A DNA stretch of 64,000 bases from Rutidosis leptorrhynchoides. Its lineage: Eukaryota > Streptophyta > Magnoliopsida > Asterales > Asteraceae. The notes under the pieces were generated by a model. That model had not been told where the DNA came from, did no database searches, and worked only from the letters and a program-made list of their open reading frames with translations. The translations under genes were made by a program, and so were the position numbers. Shown piece by piece: positions 13,097 to 24,127 of the stretch. The stretch covers positions 290,636,501 through 290,700,500 of the forward strand of contig NC_092341.1 in the NCBI RefSeq assembly GCF_046630445.1, in the 5' to 3' direction. The number at the start of each line of letters is the position of its first letter. Position 1 is the stretch's first letter.

Positions 13097-16000
13097 TGTA
13101 GTGACCCGGGAATTTCCGACCAAATTTAAACTTTAATCTTTATATGTTTCCGACACGATAAGCAAAGTTTGTTATGTTGAATCTCAAGAATTGTAAACTG
13201 TGTTTATACATTCATTTAAACCTCGACCGAGTTTCGACGATTCACGAACCATTATATGAACGAATATGATTATATATGATTATTAAATTTTACAAGTTAA
13301 AATATAGATATTATAGTAATATTATTATTACTTTCATTAATATCAATATTAGTTATATTATTATAAATAATATGTGGATATGAAATTTAGTACATTTAAT
13401 TTGTTATCTTTACTAATATTATTATTATTACTTTCATGGTTATTATTATTATGAATAACTAAAAACTATCCTTTTATTTAAAATTATTAATTACTTTTAT
13501 TATAATTAGAATTACTTTGATATTAGTAATATTATTATTAATTCTATTCTTATTATTATTAGTATTTTATTTATATAGTTATCAATTAATAATATTAGAT
13601 AAATAATTATATAGGGAATAAATTAATTTTCACTTGTGATAAATTTTTGTTCCTGTCTACAAGGTTGTTACATATCCATATCACCAATCGTACAGTCTTA
13701 ATCCAATCACTATCTATTTTTTTGTTCTTTTATATTTTTATATCCTGATGAATTCATCTCAAGTGGAATCTCTGTCCTTCTTGTCTGAATTGATTAACCA
13801 TCGACTTCAATTGGTAATAAAAACAAGATCTCAATTGATAATACAAACAAGATCGATCAAATCACAGTGTCTGTATCAATTATTCGATTCCAATCCTTAT
13901 TATCATATATAACTATATATGTATATATATGTATACATATAAGGTTATAGATAAGGGGAATCAAATCCAAAATTAAACGAACTAACCATTTATTCATCTC
14001 TCCAATCTCCATAATTATCTTCATCATCATTCAATTACTTGTTACTACCACTTATACTTCACTTCTGTCTCTGTTAATCAAAGACACCCGAAACCAAAAA
14101 CACCACCAGGTACAATCACTATAAACACTACTTTAATTCTTAATGTTTTCTGCTTCCTTTATTCATCTTGTTAACCGAACACAAACCATAATTCATCATT
14201 TATCATTTCTTTTCTTGCTTCAGTGTAAAGTTGCCTGCTATTTGTTTCTGTTTTGAACCCATGAACGAACCAAACATGATCACCCATAAATCACATCGTT
14301 CTATCTCTTTCTTTCTTCCTCTTTGATCAAACCCATTTGTATCACACCAACCCATTATGATTATACCGCATATTGAACCGTCACATCTCCACTTTGTCTC
14401 CCTCTCTCTCATTGAATCTCAAGCGACACACATTCCTGCACCTTGTTATATTCGGTCCGAGACTCCACACCACCACCACACATCGTGATCATAATTGCAA
14501 CCATTACCATCGTGACCACTTCCCAATCTCTTCCTCTCTCTTATGTTTGTAGAATCGCCTTGAAGACTCCATTGTAGTAGCTGCCATTTTATTTCTGTTC
14601 AGTTTATATTCTCCATCAAAAACCACCATGAAAGCCATTAAAACCGAAGGCCAAACATCACCATCCAACCACTGCAACTGCTGCTGCAGTGTTTCTGTTG
14701 TGATTCATTGTTACATCAGCCGTTTAAATTTTTTTATTTACGATAGTGATAAGGACGATGATGATGAAGATAATACATAAAATCATAAACGCGAAGGTGA
14801 TGCCTTAATGTGAAGATGAATACGATGGGAATGATATTGTAAGATGATGATGTCGATGGATGATGGCAAGGATGATGATTATAAATTTGATGATGAGGAG
14901 ACGTGTTGCAGCTGAGATATTGATGTAATGGACTTTTAACCATTTAAAAAAAAACTGAAGTGGAAAGGTAATAATCAATTGAATGATAAGCTTTTAGTGG
15001 GGTTAGTGTGATAAGATGAAAAATAAAACGAATCCTAAGTGTTAACACCTTTCTCGAACTTTAATTTAATAAAGTAAATTAAAGTGAATCCTAAGTCGAT
15101 TAGTGTATTGGGAATGAAGAAGAAACAGAAAGAATAAGGGATAAAAAAATAAGGAGTATCATATCATACAGATAAACAGAAGAGGAGCAGTGGTTTGGGA
15201 GTGTGTGTATTTCAGAGAGGTCTCAGGTTCGATTCTAAGTCAGGACAGTCATAAATTTCTTTTTATTCGACTGGGCTGCTGTTGGGTCGAAAGCTGCTGT
15301 TGGGTCGAACGCTGCTGTTGGACCGAAAGCTGCTGTTGGGCTGAGTGAAATGATGAAGAAAAAGGGAAACTGTATAGTAACGGGTAATATATATTAGAGT
15401 GTGATATCATGACAGAAAACAGAATTGGTGGCATGGTTAGAGGTCTTAGTGCTTTAGCGTGAGGTCTCGGGTTTGAGCCCTGGCTGAGACATATTTGTTA
15501 TCTTTTTAAAAGGTAGTATTACTATTATTATTATTATTATTGTTGTTGTTTTTATGTTAAATTACTTATTATTATTATTAAGACTAATAACATGATTATT
15601 ATTATTAAAATTATTATCATTAATATAAATTATATTAATATCATCCTTAATATGATTAAAATAAGTATTAGTACTATCATTATCAATATTATCATTATTA
15701 GAAATATAAATATTATCATGATTGTTAAAATTGTTATTATTAGTAAAATTCTTATCAACGCTATTATTATTATATTTATCATTATTATTATTATCGTTAT
15801 TTTTCGTTTTATTAACATTATTATTAATATTTTGAATATAGCTACAAATTTTATTATAGAAATGATTAAGTTACAAATTAACAAAAGTCACTAATATTAT
15901 CATTACTATCATTACTATATTGTATTATAATAACAAGCAAATATTTTTATATATAAGTAACTACGGTTAATACATGTAACATAACTATATTAATACTTTT

Positions 16001-16873
16001 ACTAAGTAAGTATCCACAGTATATAAAATAGATATATTTAACTAAATTATAAATGAAACCTATAAATTATTAAATATGACAATTATATCACTAATAATAA
16101 TATCTAAATTTGTTCGATTAAAATTACGTGTGTTAATATATATATACAAATGATATAGATTCGTGAATCCGAGGTCAACCTTGCATCGTTTAGTTGTTCA
16201 ATGTCGTTATATGTATTTTTACTACAAAATACATTACGGTGAGTTTCATTTGCCTTTTTACCCTTTATATTTTTGGGCTGAGAATACATGCGCAATTTTT
16301 ATAAATGTTTTACGAAATAGACACAAGTGATCGAAACTACATTCTATGGTTGGATTATTAAATCGAGTATGCCCCTTTTTAGTCTGGTAATCTAAGAATT
16401 ATGGAACAGACACCCTAATTGACGCGAATCCTAAAGATAGATCTATCGGGCCAAACAAGCCCCATCCAAAGTACCGGATGTTTTAGTACTTCGAAATTTA
16501 TATCATGTCCGAAGGAGGATCCCGGAATGATGGGGATATTCTTATATGCATATTGTGAATGTCGGTTACCAGGTGTTCAATCCATATGAATGATATTTTT
16601 GTCTCTATGCATGGGACGTATGTTTATGAGAAATGGAAATATGAAATTTTGTGGTCTATTAAAATTATGAAATGAATATTTATGATAAACTAATGAACTT
16701 ACCAACCTTTTGGTTGACACTTTTAAGCATGTTTATTCTCAGGTGTGAAAGAAACCTTCCGCTGTGCATATGCTCACTTACATGGAGTCGTTTATGGCAT
16801 ATAGAAGTCAGATCATCGCTCTGGAATCAAATATTGAAGACTTCGTCCGGATGGATTAGGACGGGTCTTCACA
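13097..16873 (+). repeat. 3' LTR of the large element
   Basis: 3777 bp, near-identical to 5053-8827 with scattered substitutions and a few short indels. It carries its own copies of the two tRNA-like modules and the minisatellite, and the conserved tail GGGCTGAGAATACATGCGC at 16275-16293. Confidence 0.95.
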
Positions 16874-17164
16874 GAACGGTTGTATAGATGGCGGCGCGAC
16901 AACGGCCTGACTCGATCTCTTTGTAGCGACGACGGCACACACATGGGGGCCTGACTCGGACTCGCTTTGTAAAACCGCTTACCTGAGCTCTGATACCATG
17001 ACAGAATTAATAAATCGTATAGTCCAACAACATATGCTACAATATAATCCCAAGAGTCCATCCTTTTCTAAAACCAATTGGTGATAGAGGGACTTCCCCT
17101 TAGACTTATATGCATACATTTGTTTTGTCTCATGGTCGATGTGGGATAACTTCCCAACAATGAC

Positions 17165-18130
17165 CATTTGTTTGACCCATTTAAAACAAACAAACAATAT
17201 ATTTTTTTGCTACTGTATAGGATATGCACCACGTTACTTTCAATCAAAAGACAGTATATGAACAACTTAAATTTCACTATAGGTTATCCACGGTAAACCG
17301 GACCGGATATTAAAATCATGAAGTCCTTGAACACTCCCATCTGGCACTCAACATAAATCTAGTCATGGCTGCATATTTATGTTCGATCATATACGTATAT
17401 TAAAGTACTCATTTTTTTAAGTAACTTGAATAAAAAAATGTCACCGTCTTAAACGAATAGTTGATTTATACTAATGACTTTTACTTTAGCACTTGTATTC
17501 TTAGGAAAAATTAACGAAAAATCTAATCATCGCAAGATAGTCTATTGGTTCACGCTCTGAGTTCTTTGCAAGAGATTTTGAATTTGAATCTTGCATAGGA
17601 AAAGTCAGGGAGTAATTCTGCTGGGCTACGTGCATTAGAATATAACGTCGGATTACTCGCTCGAAAAACCTTGCACTTTTTTTATTCTTTTCAAAACCTA
17701 GATTAGTGAAAGTTGCCAAAAATTGACAGGAAGTTACGCTACGTAGATTTAACAAAAAAAATAGATTATGTAAAATGAAAGTTGATTTGTATTGTTTCCT
17801 CAAACATTGAAATATTTATACTGTTTAAGTCGCTTTCTCACCCCGTGAGGTATCCGTTTTAAGTAACATGAACCCTCCTGGTCCAACGCCATAATCATCC
17901 GTTCGAGATTTGAATATTTGACCAAACATTTAATATTTCCAAACTTTTTTTTTTAGTTCATAAAAATATACTAGTAGATAGTATTATTATTTTTATGGCG
18001 AAATAAAGAAAATTTTATAACTAGAAGCTTTCATCTAAAAATGAAAGCAGTCGAGAGCAAACAAATACAAACTAAACGACTAGGCTCGAAACTAAAAACA
18101 ACACTAACAAAGATTGCGAGCGCCCGCTAA
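17165..18130. other. Unassigned DNA with a possible degenerate SINE
   Basis: No gene recognised. At about 17530-17700 there is a tRNA-like start (AGTCTATTGGTTCACGCTC), a weak B-box-like GAATTTGAATCTTGC (17581-17595), then TATAACGTCGGATTACTCGC and a T-rich end. This order suggests an old tRNA-derived SINE, but I could not find a TSD. The 100-residue minus-strand frame at 17501-17803 covers this same segment and is probably accidental. Confidence 0.35.
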
Positions 18131-18137
18131 ATTTATT

Positions 18138-18523
18138 AGGGTTAAAGTCAAAAATAGGCTACAAACTTACACAAATGTACCGATGTCGCCCACAAACTCA
18201 TTTTCGTCCTACTGTCGCCTACAAACTTTCAAAAAGTGTACCAATGTAAACAAAAACTTTCAAAAAGTGTACCAATGTAAACAAAAATGACTTGTTACCG
18301 GCTAAACTGGTTAAAATCAACACGTATCGTTCGTGGATTGGATCTTAATTCTTAAAAAAAAAAAATTATCAGGTCAAAATTAGTATGTAATAGGTCAAAA
18401 CAATAAAATATTGATATTAGCACATTTTTTGAAAGTGTGTAGGCGACAGTAGCACGGAAATGAGTTTGTGGGCAACATCGGTACATTTGTGTAAGTTTGT
18501 AGCCTATTTTTGGCTTTAACCCT
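18138..18523. mobile_element. MITE with ~110-bp terminal inverted repeats
   Basis: 386 bp bounded by AGGGTTAAAGTCAAAAATAG and its inverse. The arms match over roughly 110 bp with few mismatches (shared words include CTACAAACTTACACAAATGT and CTACTGTCGCCTACA). The flanks repeat ATTTATT (18131-18137, 18524-18530), a plausible 7-bp TSD though AT-rich. Near the left arm a ~31-bp unit (CTTTCAAAAAGTGTACCAAT...) is tandemly doubled. No coding capacity. The long arms would fold into a strong hairpin RNA. Superfamily not assigned; a Mutator-like origin is possible. Confidence 0.9.
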
Positions 18524-18530
18524 ATTTATT

Positions 18531-19407
18531 ACAATTTATCCTCATTAATGACTCTCAAACATTTATATCTTAAATAAATTCAACCAAAAATCCTCCATTT
18601 TATCCCCAGTTTTTTAAAATATTTGCTTTCTTTCTCTTTCACTAATACATAAAAAGGTACATGGTATCCTTTTTCTTCTTCACCTCGTTGCCCTAAATTT
18701 CTTCAGCCACCACCATCTCAACTTGATCCATCAATTGCCAGTTTGCAACCCTTACGTTGCTCTCCTTACCGACCACCGGGGGTACAGCTTTGTCGTTATT
18801 CTATGTAAATAAAGTTCAACCGCCTTACCTTTTTTCAGGCGGCGTGCAAGTCCAATCTTCTTCTCCGTTCACATTTTCGGCAACCAGACAAAAATTTCGT
18901 GTCATATTGCACGGGATCTGCGACTTAGGTGTGTATATGAGGTTGTCTCCTTGGTCCTTCCGTCCAGATCGAAAGTTTTATGTTAGCTCCGCCCAGTGGC
19001 AGTACTTAAGGTATCTCAAAGGTGGTGTCCGCCCACCCTGAATTTTACGGAACAATAAAAAAAAATTACTAAAAAATAAGGTTTTTTTAGTGTTCGTCCA
19101 TGCTGACTATGAAAGAATTAAAAAAAATTTACACTCGCCCCACCTGTATCCTAGTTCAAGTTCCGCCGCTGGCTCCGCCGCGTTTCGACTGTTGTACCTC
19201 ACATTTGTCTTCTTTCTTCTTGGTGGTTGTAGGCGACGAGTTCCCATGGAACTCTACACCCATCTTGGTCAGGGTCCAGATTTTTGGAGGTAAGGTACGA
19301 CTTGTTTGTTAGTAATGTGTTTGTTTTTTAGAAAAAGGTTGATGTGGTGTTTGGAATAGTAAAACCAAACTTAACTGGCCAATGCGAACCCGCCTCACAG
19401 CATCCAA
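18531..19407. other. Unassigned, less AT-rich interval
   Basis: A 94-residue plus-strand frame (18757-19041) and two overlapping short frames (19090-19312) lie here in DNA with more balanced composition than the surroundings. I recognise no domain. It may be an eroded gene fragment or unique host DNA; it is not supported as a gene. Confidence 0.3.
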
Positions 19408-19415
19408 GCCATGAG

Positions 19416-20088
19416 TAGGGATGGCAATGGTCACCCGATCCAGTGGATATCCACCCGATTCACCCGCTTCGTGATGGATATGGATGAACTTAAATGGATA
19501 TGGATACGGATATGGATGAACCTAAATGGATATGGATATGGATGTGGATGAAAAGTTTCATCCATGGATATATCCATCACCACCCGAAATACAAATACAA
19601 ATACATAAATATAGATATATGCTTACATATTTACTATTGCAAGTTCATTTACCGTTATATTACATTTTGATTTTACAACGAAATAATTATTATATATCAC
19701 AATAAAACACGCATATCTAATAAAATAAAGTTACAAATTTCATATTTAATTTTTCATAATCCATGTTTTATAGTAAATTTAACAAATTTTGTTATGTCAT
19801 CGACAAAGATTACACATTCTTATAAATAGATTTTAATTATGTCATGGTATAGTTATTTTTTCTATACTATGTTTGCTTATTTTAATCGCATATTAGAGAA
19901 TATTAATTATAACAATTTTTTAATATCCATTGGATATCCATTAACCCGCTTAATCCATTGGATATGGATATGGATGGATGACCTGAAACTAAATGGATAT
20001 GGATATGGATATGGATGAACAAAAACTAAATGGATATGGATATGGATACGGCATCATCCGATCCATATCCGATCCATTACCATCCCTA
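19416..20088. mobile_element. Non-autonomous hAT-type element, 673 bp
   Basis: Ends TAGGGATGGCAATGG and CCATTACCATCCCTA form hAT-like terminal inverted repeats. They are flanked by 8-bp target copies GCCATGAG (19408-19415) and GCCGTGAG (20089-20096), which match at 7 of 8 positions. Both sub-terminal regions are packed with GGATATGGATATGGAT-like repeats in direct and inverted order, and the centre is AT-rich and non-coding. Sub-terminal short repeats are typical transposase binding regions in hAT elements. Confidence 0.9.
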
Positions 20089-20397
20089 GCCGTGAGCCAC
20101 GCCTTATCTTATTGATGTATAGATAATTTATTGCATGCTTGATTGGGAGTAATGGATTATAAGGAATGCTATTGATTGGTTATTTTCAATGAGAATCCTC
20201 GTTGCCTATGGTTAATGGTCATTCCTCAATCTCACCAAAATGGAGGGAATGCTCTCTCGATTGAAATATTCTCCATTCTTTCACTTTTTTCTCTATCACT
20301 ACCATACAACATGAACGAGTTTTTTATTTTTATAATTTATTTTTATTTTTATTTTCTTTCAGTATTCTCATTACCATTAACAAGTTAATACCAAACA

Positions 20398-20606
20398 TAT
20401 CAACAACAACAACAATGATACCCAATTCCACCAAAATGGAGTATGTGGAGGTTAGATGTAGACAGTATTTCTTCTACCCTAAAGTAAAAGAGAAGTCATT
20501 CCTTCACCCACGGATACCTATCGATCCACGGTTAGAAGAAGTCGTCTCTCCCTATACTGAAGGGCAGAGAGGCTGCTTCCTAAGGACCTCCGGCCAGAAA
20601 GAACCA
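20398..20606 (-). mobile_element. 3' end of an RTE-type LINE or a SINE with LINE-like tail
   Basis: Read on the minus strand it runs from GGCCGGAGGTCCTTAGGAAG through TACTGTCTACATCTAACCTC to a TTG-repeat tail (complement of CAACAACAACAACAA, 20398-20413). This order and the (TTG)n tail fit the shared 3' region of plant RTE LINEs and their partner SINEs. The 64-residue plus frame over it is not a gene. 5' truncated; no TSD found. Confidence 0.6.
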
Positions 20607-21305
20607 TGAATTCCGATTCTAGAAATATCATTATTACTTATTTGGTTTTTAGTGAGTTCGTGGTGATTTCAATTATAACTGTCCTTAAATAAAATTTATG
20701 AAGATTATAATACTTAGAAAACTAAACTTAATTATTGTAAAAAAGTTACAAAATAAATACAACAGCGCCAAAATTATTCAATATCATCTAGGTTAAGTGG
20801 TGCTCGAGTTTTAAACGGTTATGATAGGTCGCCAGAGCTCTCACTTTTGTCGATTTTAGCTGATGCTAATTTCTCTAGACCTCACACTGGTATTGATTCG
20901 TTGATGCTTCTTCAGCTCGGTTGTTTTTGCTCCTTGCTGGAATCCTTCAACGTCGACGATCTTTCTATGAAGCCACTGACTTTTTAACTCAACAACTACA
21001 TGCTGTCCCGCTCTTCACAACCTTTATTTCCTTCAGATTTTTGTGATTTTACGTTTTCAAGGGTGTTTCTCTACACCCATTAATTTGTTGGTAATTTCTG
21101 GTAACATAAACTTATGACATGTAGCATCTTGTTATGAGTCATGGTTGTTGTGAGATGTGGTTTATTGGAAGTGATACAGTAGTTCTTGATTCGATTTGGT
21201 ATTACTTTGTGGAGGATTGCTGTTGATTATTTTCGAATGTTTATTGAGGTTTGGAGTCGACCATCACATTATTAGGTTGTTGGGGTACCCGATCGTTGTG
21301 TTTCA
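20607..21305. other. Unassigned interval before element B
   Basis: Moderately AT-rich, no open frame longer than about 60 codons. I see no recognisable gene or repeat edge until the TGTGC target copy at 21306-21310. Confidence 0.45.
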
Positions 21306-21310
21306 TGTGC

Positions 21311-21702
21311 TGTAAGACCCTTTTATTCGTACGACGTATAAAGAATATATATGTGTATCGAGTATGTATATATGTTGCATGTACGTAAATAGAGTACGAG
21401 AGTGATCGAAAGGTTGTTATATGTGTTCTAAAGTGCATGTACGTTGCACGAATGAAGAATTCTAAGCGTGTACGAGAGGTAGGAGTCTAATACACGAAAG
21501 GTGGCAAAGTGGCTGATGGGTCGCGACGCGGAGGAATAAGGCGCGGCGCGACAATCCAAAGGATTCAGGATCAGGAGGCACGTCAAAACAACCACCAGAC
21601 CATGCACAATCTCGCGGCATGAAGAAAGAGGGCCGCGGCGCGGCAATACTGGGTGACTGGTTCCGAATTTCGCAATTTTAAAGGGAAGTGAGGGCATTTT
21701 GG
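21311..21702 (+). repeat. Remnant of the 5' LTR of element B
   Basis: Aligns base by base to 41098-41497 of the 3' LTR up to GGGCATTTTGGTCA, then stops at an (AT)n tract instead of continuing TTTCACGTG. Several CG sites of the 3' copy are TG or CA here, as expected from decay of methylated cytosines. Confidence 0.9.
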
Positions 21703-21703
21703 T

Positions 21704-21763
<60 letters not shown>

Positions 21764-21813
21764 ACAAAGCACGCCACACAATTATAATCAAATAGCACAT
21801 ACCGGAGCATCCA
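21703..21813. other. (AT)n fold-back junction with an inverted scrap of B's LTR
   Basis: After the (TA)n tract (21703-21760) comes ATAACAAAGC, then CACGCCACACAATTATAATC through GCATCCAAGT. This is the reverse complement of two pieces of B's 3' LTR: CTTTGTTAT (about 42840) and 43082-43128. On the left, LTR sequence is direct. The palindromic AT tract thus joins direct and inverted pieces of the same LTR. The join to M's gag shares the short homology ACTTGGATG-like CTTGG. Confidence 0.75.
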
Positions 21814-22714
21814 AGTAGCACACACTACGTTGCAGTGTCCAATGTGATGCTTGTAGCATCTCTTACACTGAGGAAGGGTACCTTTGTATTTAGGGTTAGA
21901 GCTAGGGTTCGGGTTAGGGTTCCTCCAGTAGTTGTTTCCCTTAAAATTCTCATACCTCTTAGCTGGGTTTTGATCAAAACCTTTTCCCTTGTTGTCGTCC
22001 CACTTACGTTTCCCATTACTAGCTCCCGATTCTGATTTAGCCTTCTCTGGCTCTTGGCGGGTAATTTGATTCATCAGGGTATGCGCCATGCGCATAGCTT
22101 CCGGGACATTTGTTGGTTTCGAAGAAGTGACATTTCCCTGAATATCCTTGGGGAGTCCCCACAAATACCTCTCCATCCGTTTGTACTCCAGAGTAACCAT
22201 TGTGGGGCACCTTAAAGCTAACTCCAAGTACCTTCGATTATAGCCATCAAGGTCATCCTACAACTTTTAGTTCCCAAACTTTCGCTTCCATTTTATGAAT
22301 TTCGGTTCTGGGGCAGTATTCCTCAATCATAGCCCTCTTAAACTCCTCCCATGGTGTAGCATAAGCTTCGTCAATTCCCTAAGCCTGGGCTAACGTATTC
22401 CACCAAGTCAAAGCGCCATCCGACAGCGTACACGACGCGAACTTGGTCTTATTCACTTCGGAACACTTACTCACACGGAATACAGATTCCAAATTCTCAA
22501 ACCATCTCGTCAGCCCAACTGGCCCTTCTGTTCCACTGAAATTGTGGGGCTTACAATTCTGAAATTCCTTGAAAGTGCACCCATTCTGGATGTTCTGGTT
22601 AGCCGTTGGAGCTTGGGGGTTGGCATTCGCCATAACTGCGGCTACTCGAGCGACTATCATCTCCTCAATCTATGCTATTGTGGGCATTTCCCTTGGACCT
22701 TTTCCATTAGTCAT
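21814..22714 (-). pseudogene. gag: Ty3/gypsy gag pseudogene (element M)
   Basis: The start is the ATG at 22712-22714 (MTNGKGPREMP). The capsid region has the usual plant pattern: FKEFQNCKPHNFSGTEGP, WFENLESVF, then LTWWNTLAQA. A TAG interrupts at codon 15 (22670-22672), a second TAG follows AQA (22376-22378), and a one-base deletion near 22253-22260 shifts the frame. The frame resumes with LELALRCPTM and a basic Asn/Pro-rich tail leading into the first zinc knuckle CKRCYKHHIGHC. Sequence is lost just after the first Cys of the second knuckle. Dead gene. Confidence 0.9.
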
Positions 22715-23001
22715 CGATCTTCCAAACAAAAGTTTCGACTTAAGTCAAAATCCATTAACTAACAACGTCACGGCATAAGGTAAACAACATGGAAGCAACA
22801 CAATACACGTTAACTAAGCATGGAAAATAGCAACAGATAGCACAAAAGCCAACATGTAATAAAACGTCGTACAATAAATCAACAACAGTAATTCCATTCA
22901 TAGTAAGAAAATTGCATACAACAACATAAGGTTCGTACAATACATAAATGAAAAATGGGAAACTACTAATGGGATACATAAAGAAATCCAATACAACAGT
23001 C

Positions 23002-23784
23002 CTAGGGTGATGGTGAGTAAATGATGTCCATCAGGTGGGTCATCTGGTCCTCGAGCTCAGTTACCCAAGCACGGAGGGCATGCACTTCCCTCATCAGCTC
23101 CTCGATGGTGGGTGGTGCAGATGGTGCAGGTGGTGCAGATGGTCCAGATGATGCGGATGTAGTACTAGAAGTAGACGGCACTGAACGGGCGTGCTTACAC
23201 ACAAATGGATCGGCAGGATACGGTACAACCCGCTTACGGGTTGTGACCCTAACCAACTGTCCATGTGCATTCACGAACGGCTTACCTCCATTAACCCCTG
23301 GAATAACAATACCATCGAAGTGGTACCGCTTCTTCGACGGGGTCAAGGGTGGCTGCACGGGCTCCTCCTCGGGGTCCTCCTTAGAATCTTCCTCGGGATC
23401 CTCCTCACTGGTGTCGTCGGATGATGATCCATCTGAATCGTCTGAAGGTAGTGCAGGTACATCACGGGCAGGAGAAAGCGTCTGGCCGGTGATCATAAGT
23501 TGATATCTGCCAGGTGTAATCGGTAAGACACGTCCGTCAGTGGTGCGTCTAACCCAATGTCCACGCTCGTTACTGAATGGACCGTCCCCGTCTCCTCCAG
23601 GAATCACAGTACCACCGGAATGGTGCTGTGGCCCCAGGAGTCTAGGGCTGGGTGGAGCTGGAATTTCCTCGGGATCCTCGTCTCCGTCTGAGATGTCCAT
23701 TAGGTCAAGCGCAAGTCTACTATCTCCAAAAGACGAATCTGAGTCACTCTCAAAGTCAAAGGTCATGGGCGGCATGTCCGACAT
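23002..23784 (-). CDS. Extra ORF upstream of gag in element M, with internal duplication
   Basis: 260 residues, intact while the gag next to it is dead. I prefer the ATG at 23782-23784 because it directly follows TTCCTTGTTCAG, a good 3' splice site, and the extra N-terminal residues of the longer frame look like intron. Features: very acidic middle (DDTSEEDPEEDSKEDPEEE), two similar ~38-residue modules (GGTVIPGGDGDGPFSNERGH and DGIVIPGVNGGKPFVNAHGQ, each followed by VR-TT-RV-P), a Ser/Pro/Ala linker and a C-terminal coiled coil (TIEELMREVHALRAWVTELE). Extra ORFs before gag are known in plant Ty3/gypsy elements; the function is unknown. Confidence 0.65.
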   Translation of the reverse strand: MSDMPPMTFDFESDSDSSFGDSRLALDLMDISDGDEDPEEIPAPPSPRLLGPQHHSGGTVIPGGDGDGPFSNERGHWVRRTTDGRVLPITPGRYQLMITGQTLSPARDVPALPSDDSDGSSSDDTSEEDPEEDSKEDPEEEPVQPPLTPSKKRYHFDGIVIPGVNGGKPFVNAHGQLVRVTTRKRVVPYPADPFVCKHARSVPSTSSTTSASSGPSAPPAPSAPPTIEELMREVHALRAWVTELEDQMTHLMDIIYSPSP

Positions 23785-24115
23785 CTGAACAAGGAAAAAT
23801 AACTTTTTCCATGTCAGTAAGACATATAGCAAGCACGTAGTCAGGCACTACAACATCCTAGCAGTACATAGCATGGCAATCGTAACAATATCAAACAAAA
23901 GTAACATGCAATCAAAGGCAGATGGTAGCATGCAGTAGCATACAGGAAGTTCACACAGCAGTAAAGGTAAGCAGTAGCAAGCAGTAGTATAATACAGTAG
24001 CATGCAGCAGTTCCGCACACATAAGTAAACAAGCAAGTTGTAGATTAGTCCTATTAGCGAATCCTACTCGGCTCGGTCAAGACTCATTAATGCAACCTAA
24101 TTCCCTACAACCAAT

Positions 24116-24127
24116 GCTCTGATACCA
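24116..24127 (-). promoter_or_regulatory. Primer binding site of element M
   Basis: The minus strand reads TGGTATCAGAGC two bases after the LTR end. This is the initiator tRNA-Met type and fixes M on the minus strand. Confidence 0.9.

Larger units (their letters stand above)
5053..16873 (+). mobile_element. Large non-autonomous LTR retrotransposon (LARD-like)
   Basis: Complete element of 11821 bp: LTRs at 5053-8827 and 13097-16873, starting TGTAGTGACC and ending GGGTCTTCACA, with TSD GAACG at 5048-5052 and 16874-16878. PBS TGGTATCAGAGC follows the 5' LTR and the sequence ACGAAATTTCTTTAACGGGT precedes the 3' LTR. The 4.3-kb internal region has one sense ORF and a small antisense ORF but nothing like protease, reverse transcriptase, RNase H or integrase. 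It would therefore need enzymes from a related autonomous element. The two LTRs look nearly identical by eye, suggesting a fairly young insertion. Confidence 0.95.
4865..17159 (-). mobile_element. TRIM element (469 bp) split by an 11.8-kb insertion
   Basis: Two near-identical 161-bp direct repeats, 4865-5025 and 16999-17159, begin TGACAGAATTAAT and end TTCCCAACA. They are flanked by the 5-bp duplication ATGAC (4860-4864, 17160-17164). On the minus strand the higher LTR is followed at once by TGGTATCAGAGC (16987-16998), the primer site for initiator tRNA-Met, and the lower LTR is preceded by the purine tract GAGGGGGCG (5026-5034). The internal part is about 147 bp (5026-5052 plus 16879-16998) and has no coding capacity. 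This is a complete terminal-repeat retrotransposon in miniature; the large element inserted at GAACG within its internal region. Confidence 0.95.

Noticed and set aside
18757-19041. 94-codon frame as a gene
   Set aside because: No domain, no splice context that extends it, and no second copy; left as unassigned.
21428-21781. 117-codon minus-strand frame through the B LTR remnant
   Set aside because: Runs through an (AT)n tract and LTR promoter DNA; a related frame at 41219-41497 exists only because it is the same LTR.
21893-21922. Telomere-like GGGTTAGGGTT words
   Set aside because: They encode the Asn-Pro repeats of M's gag on the minus strand; too short and imperfect for an interstitial telomere array.
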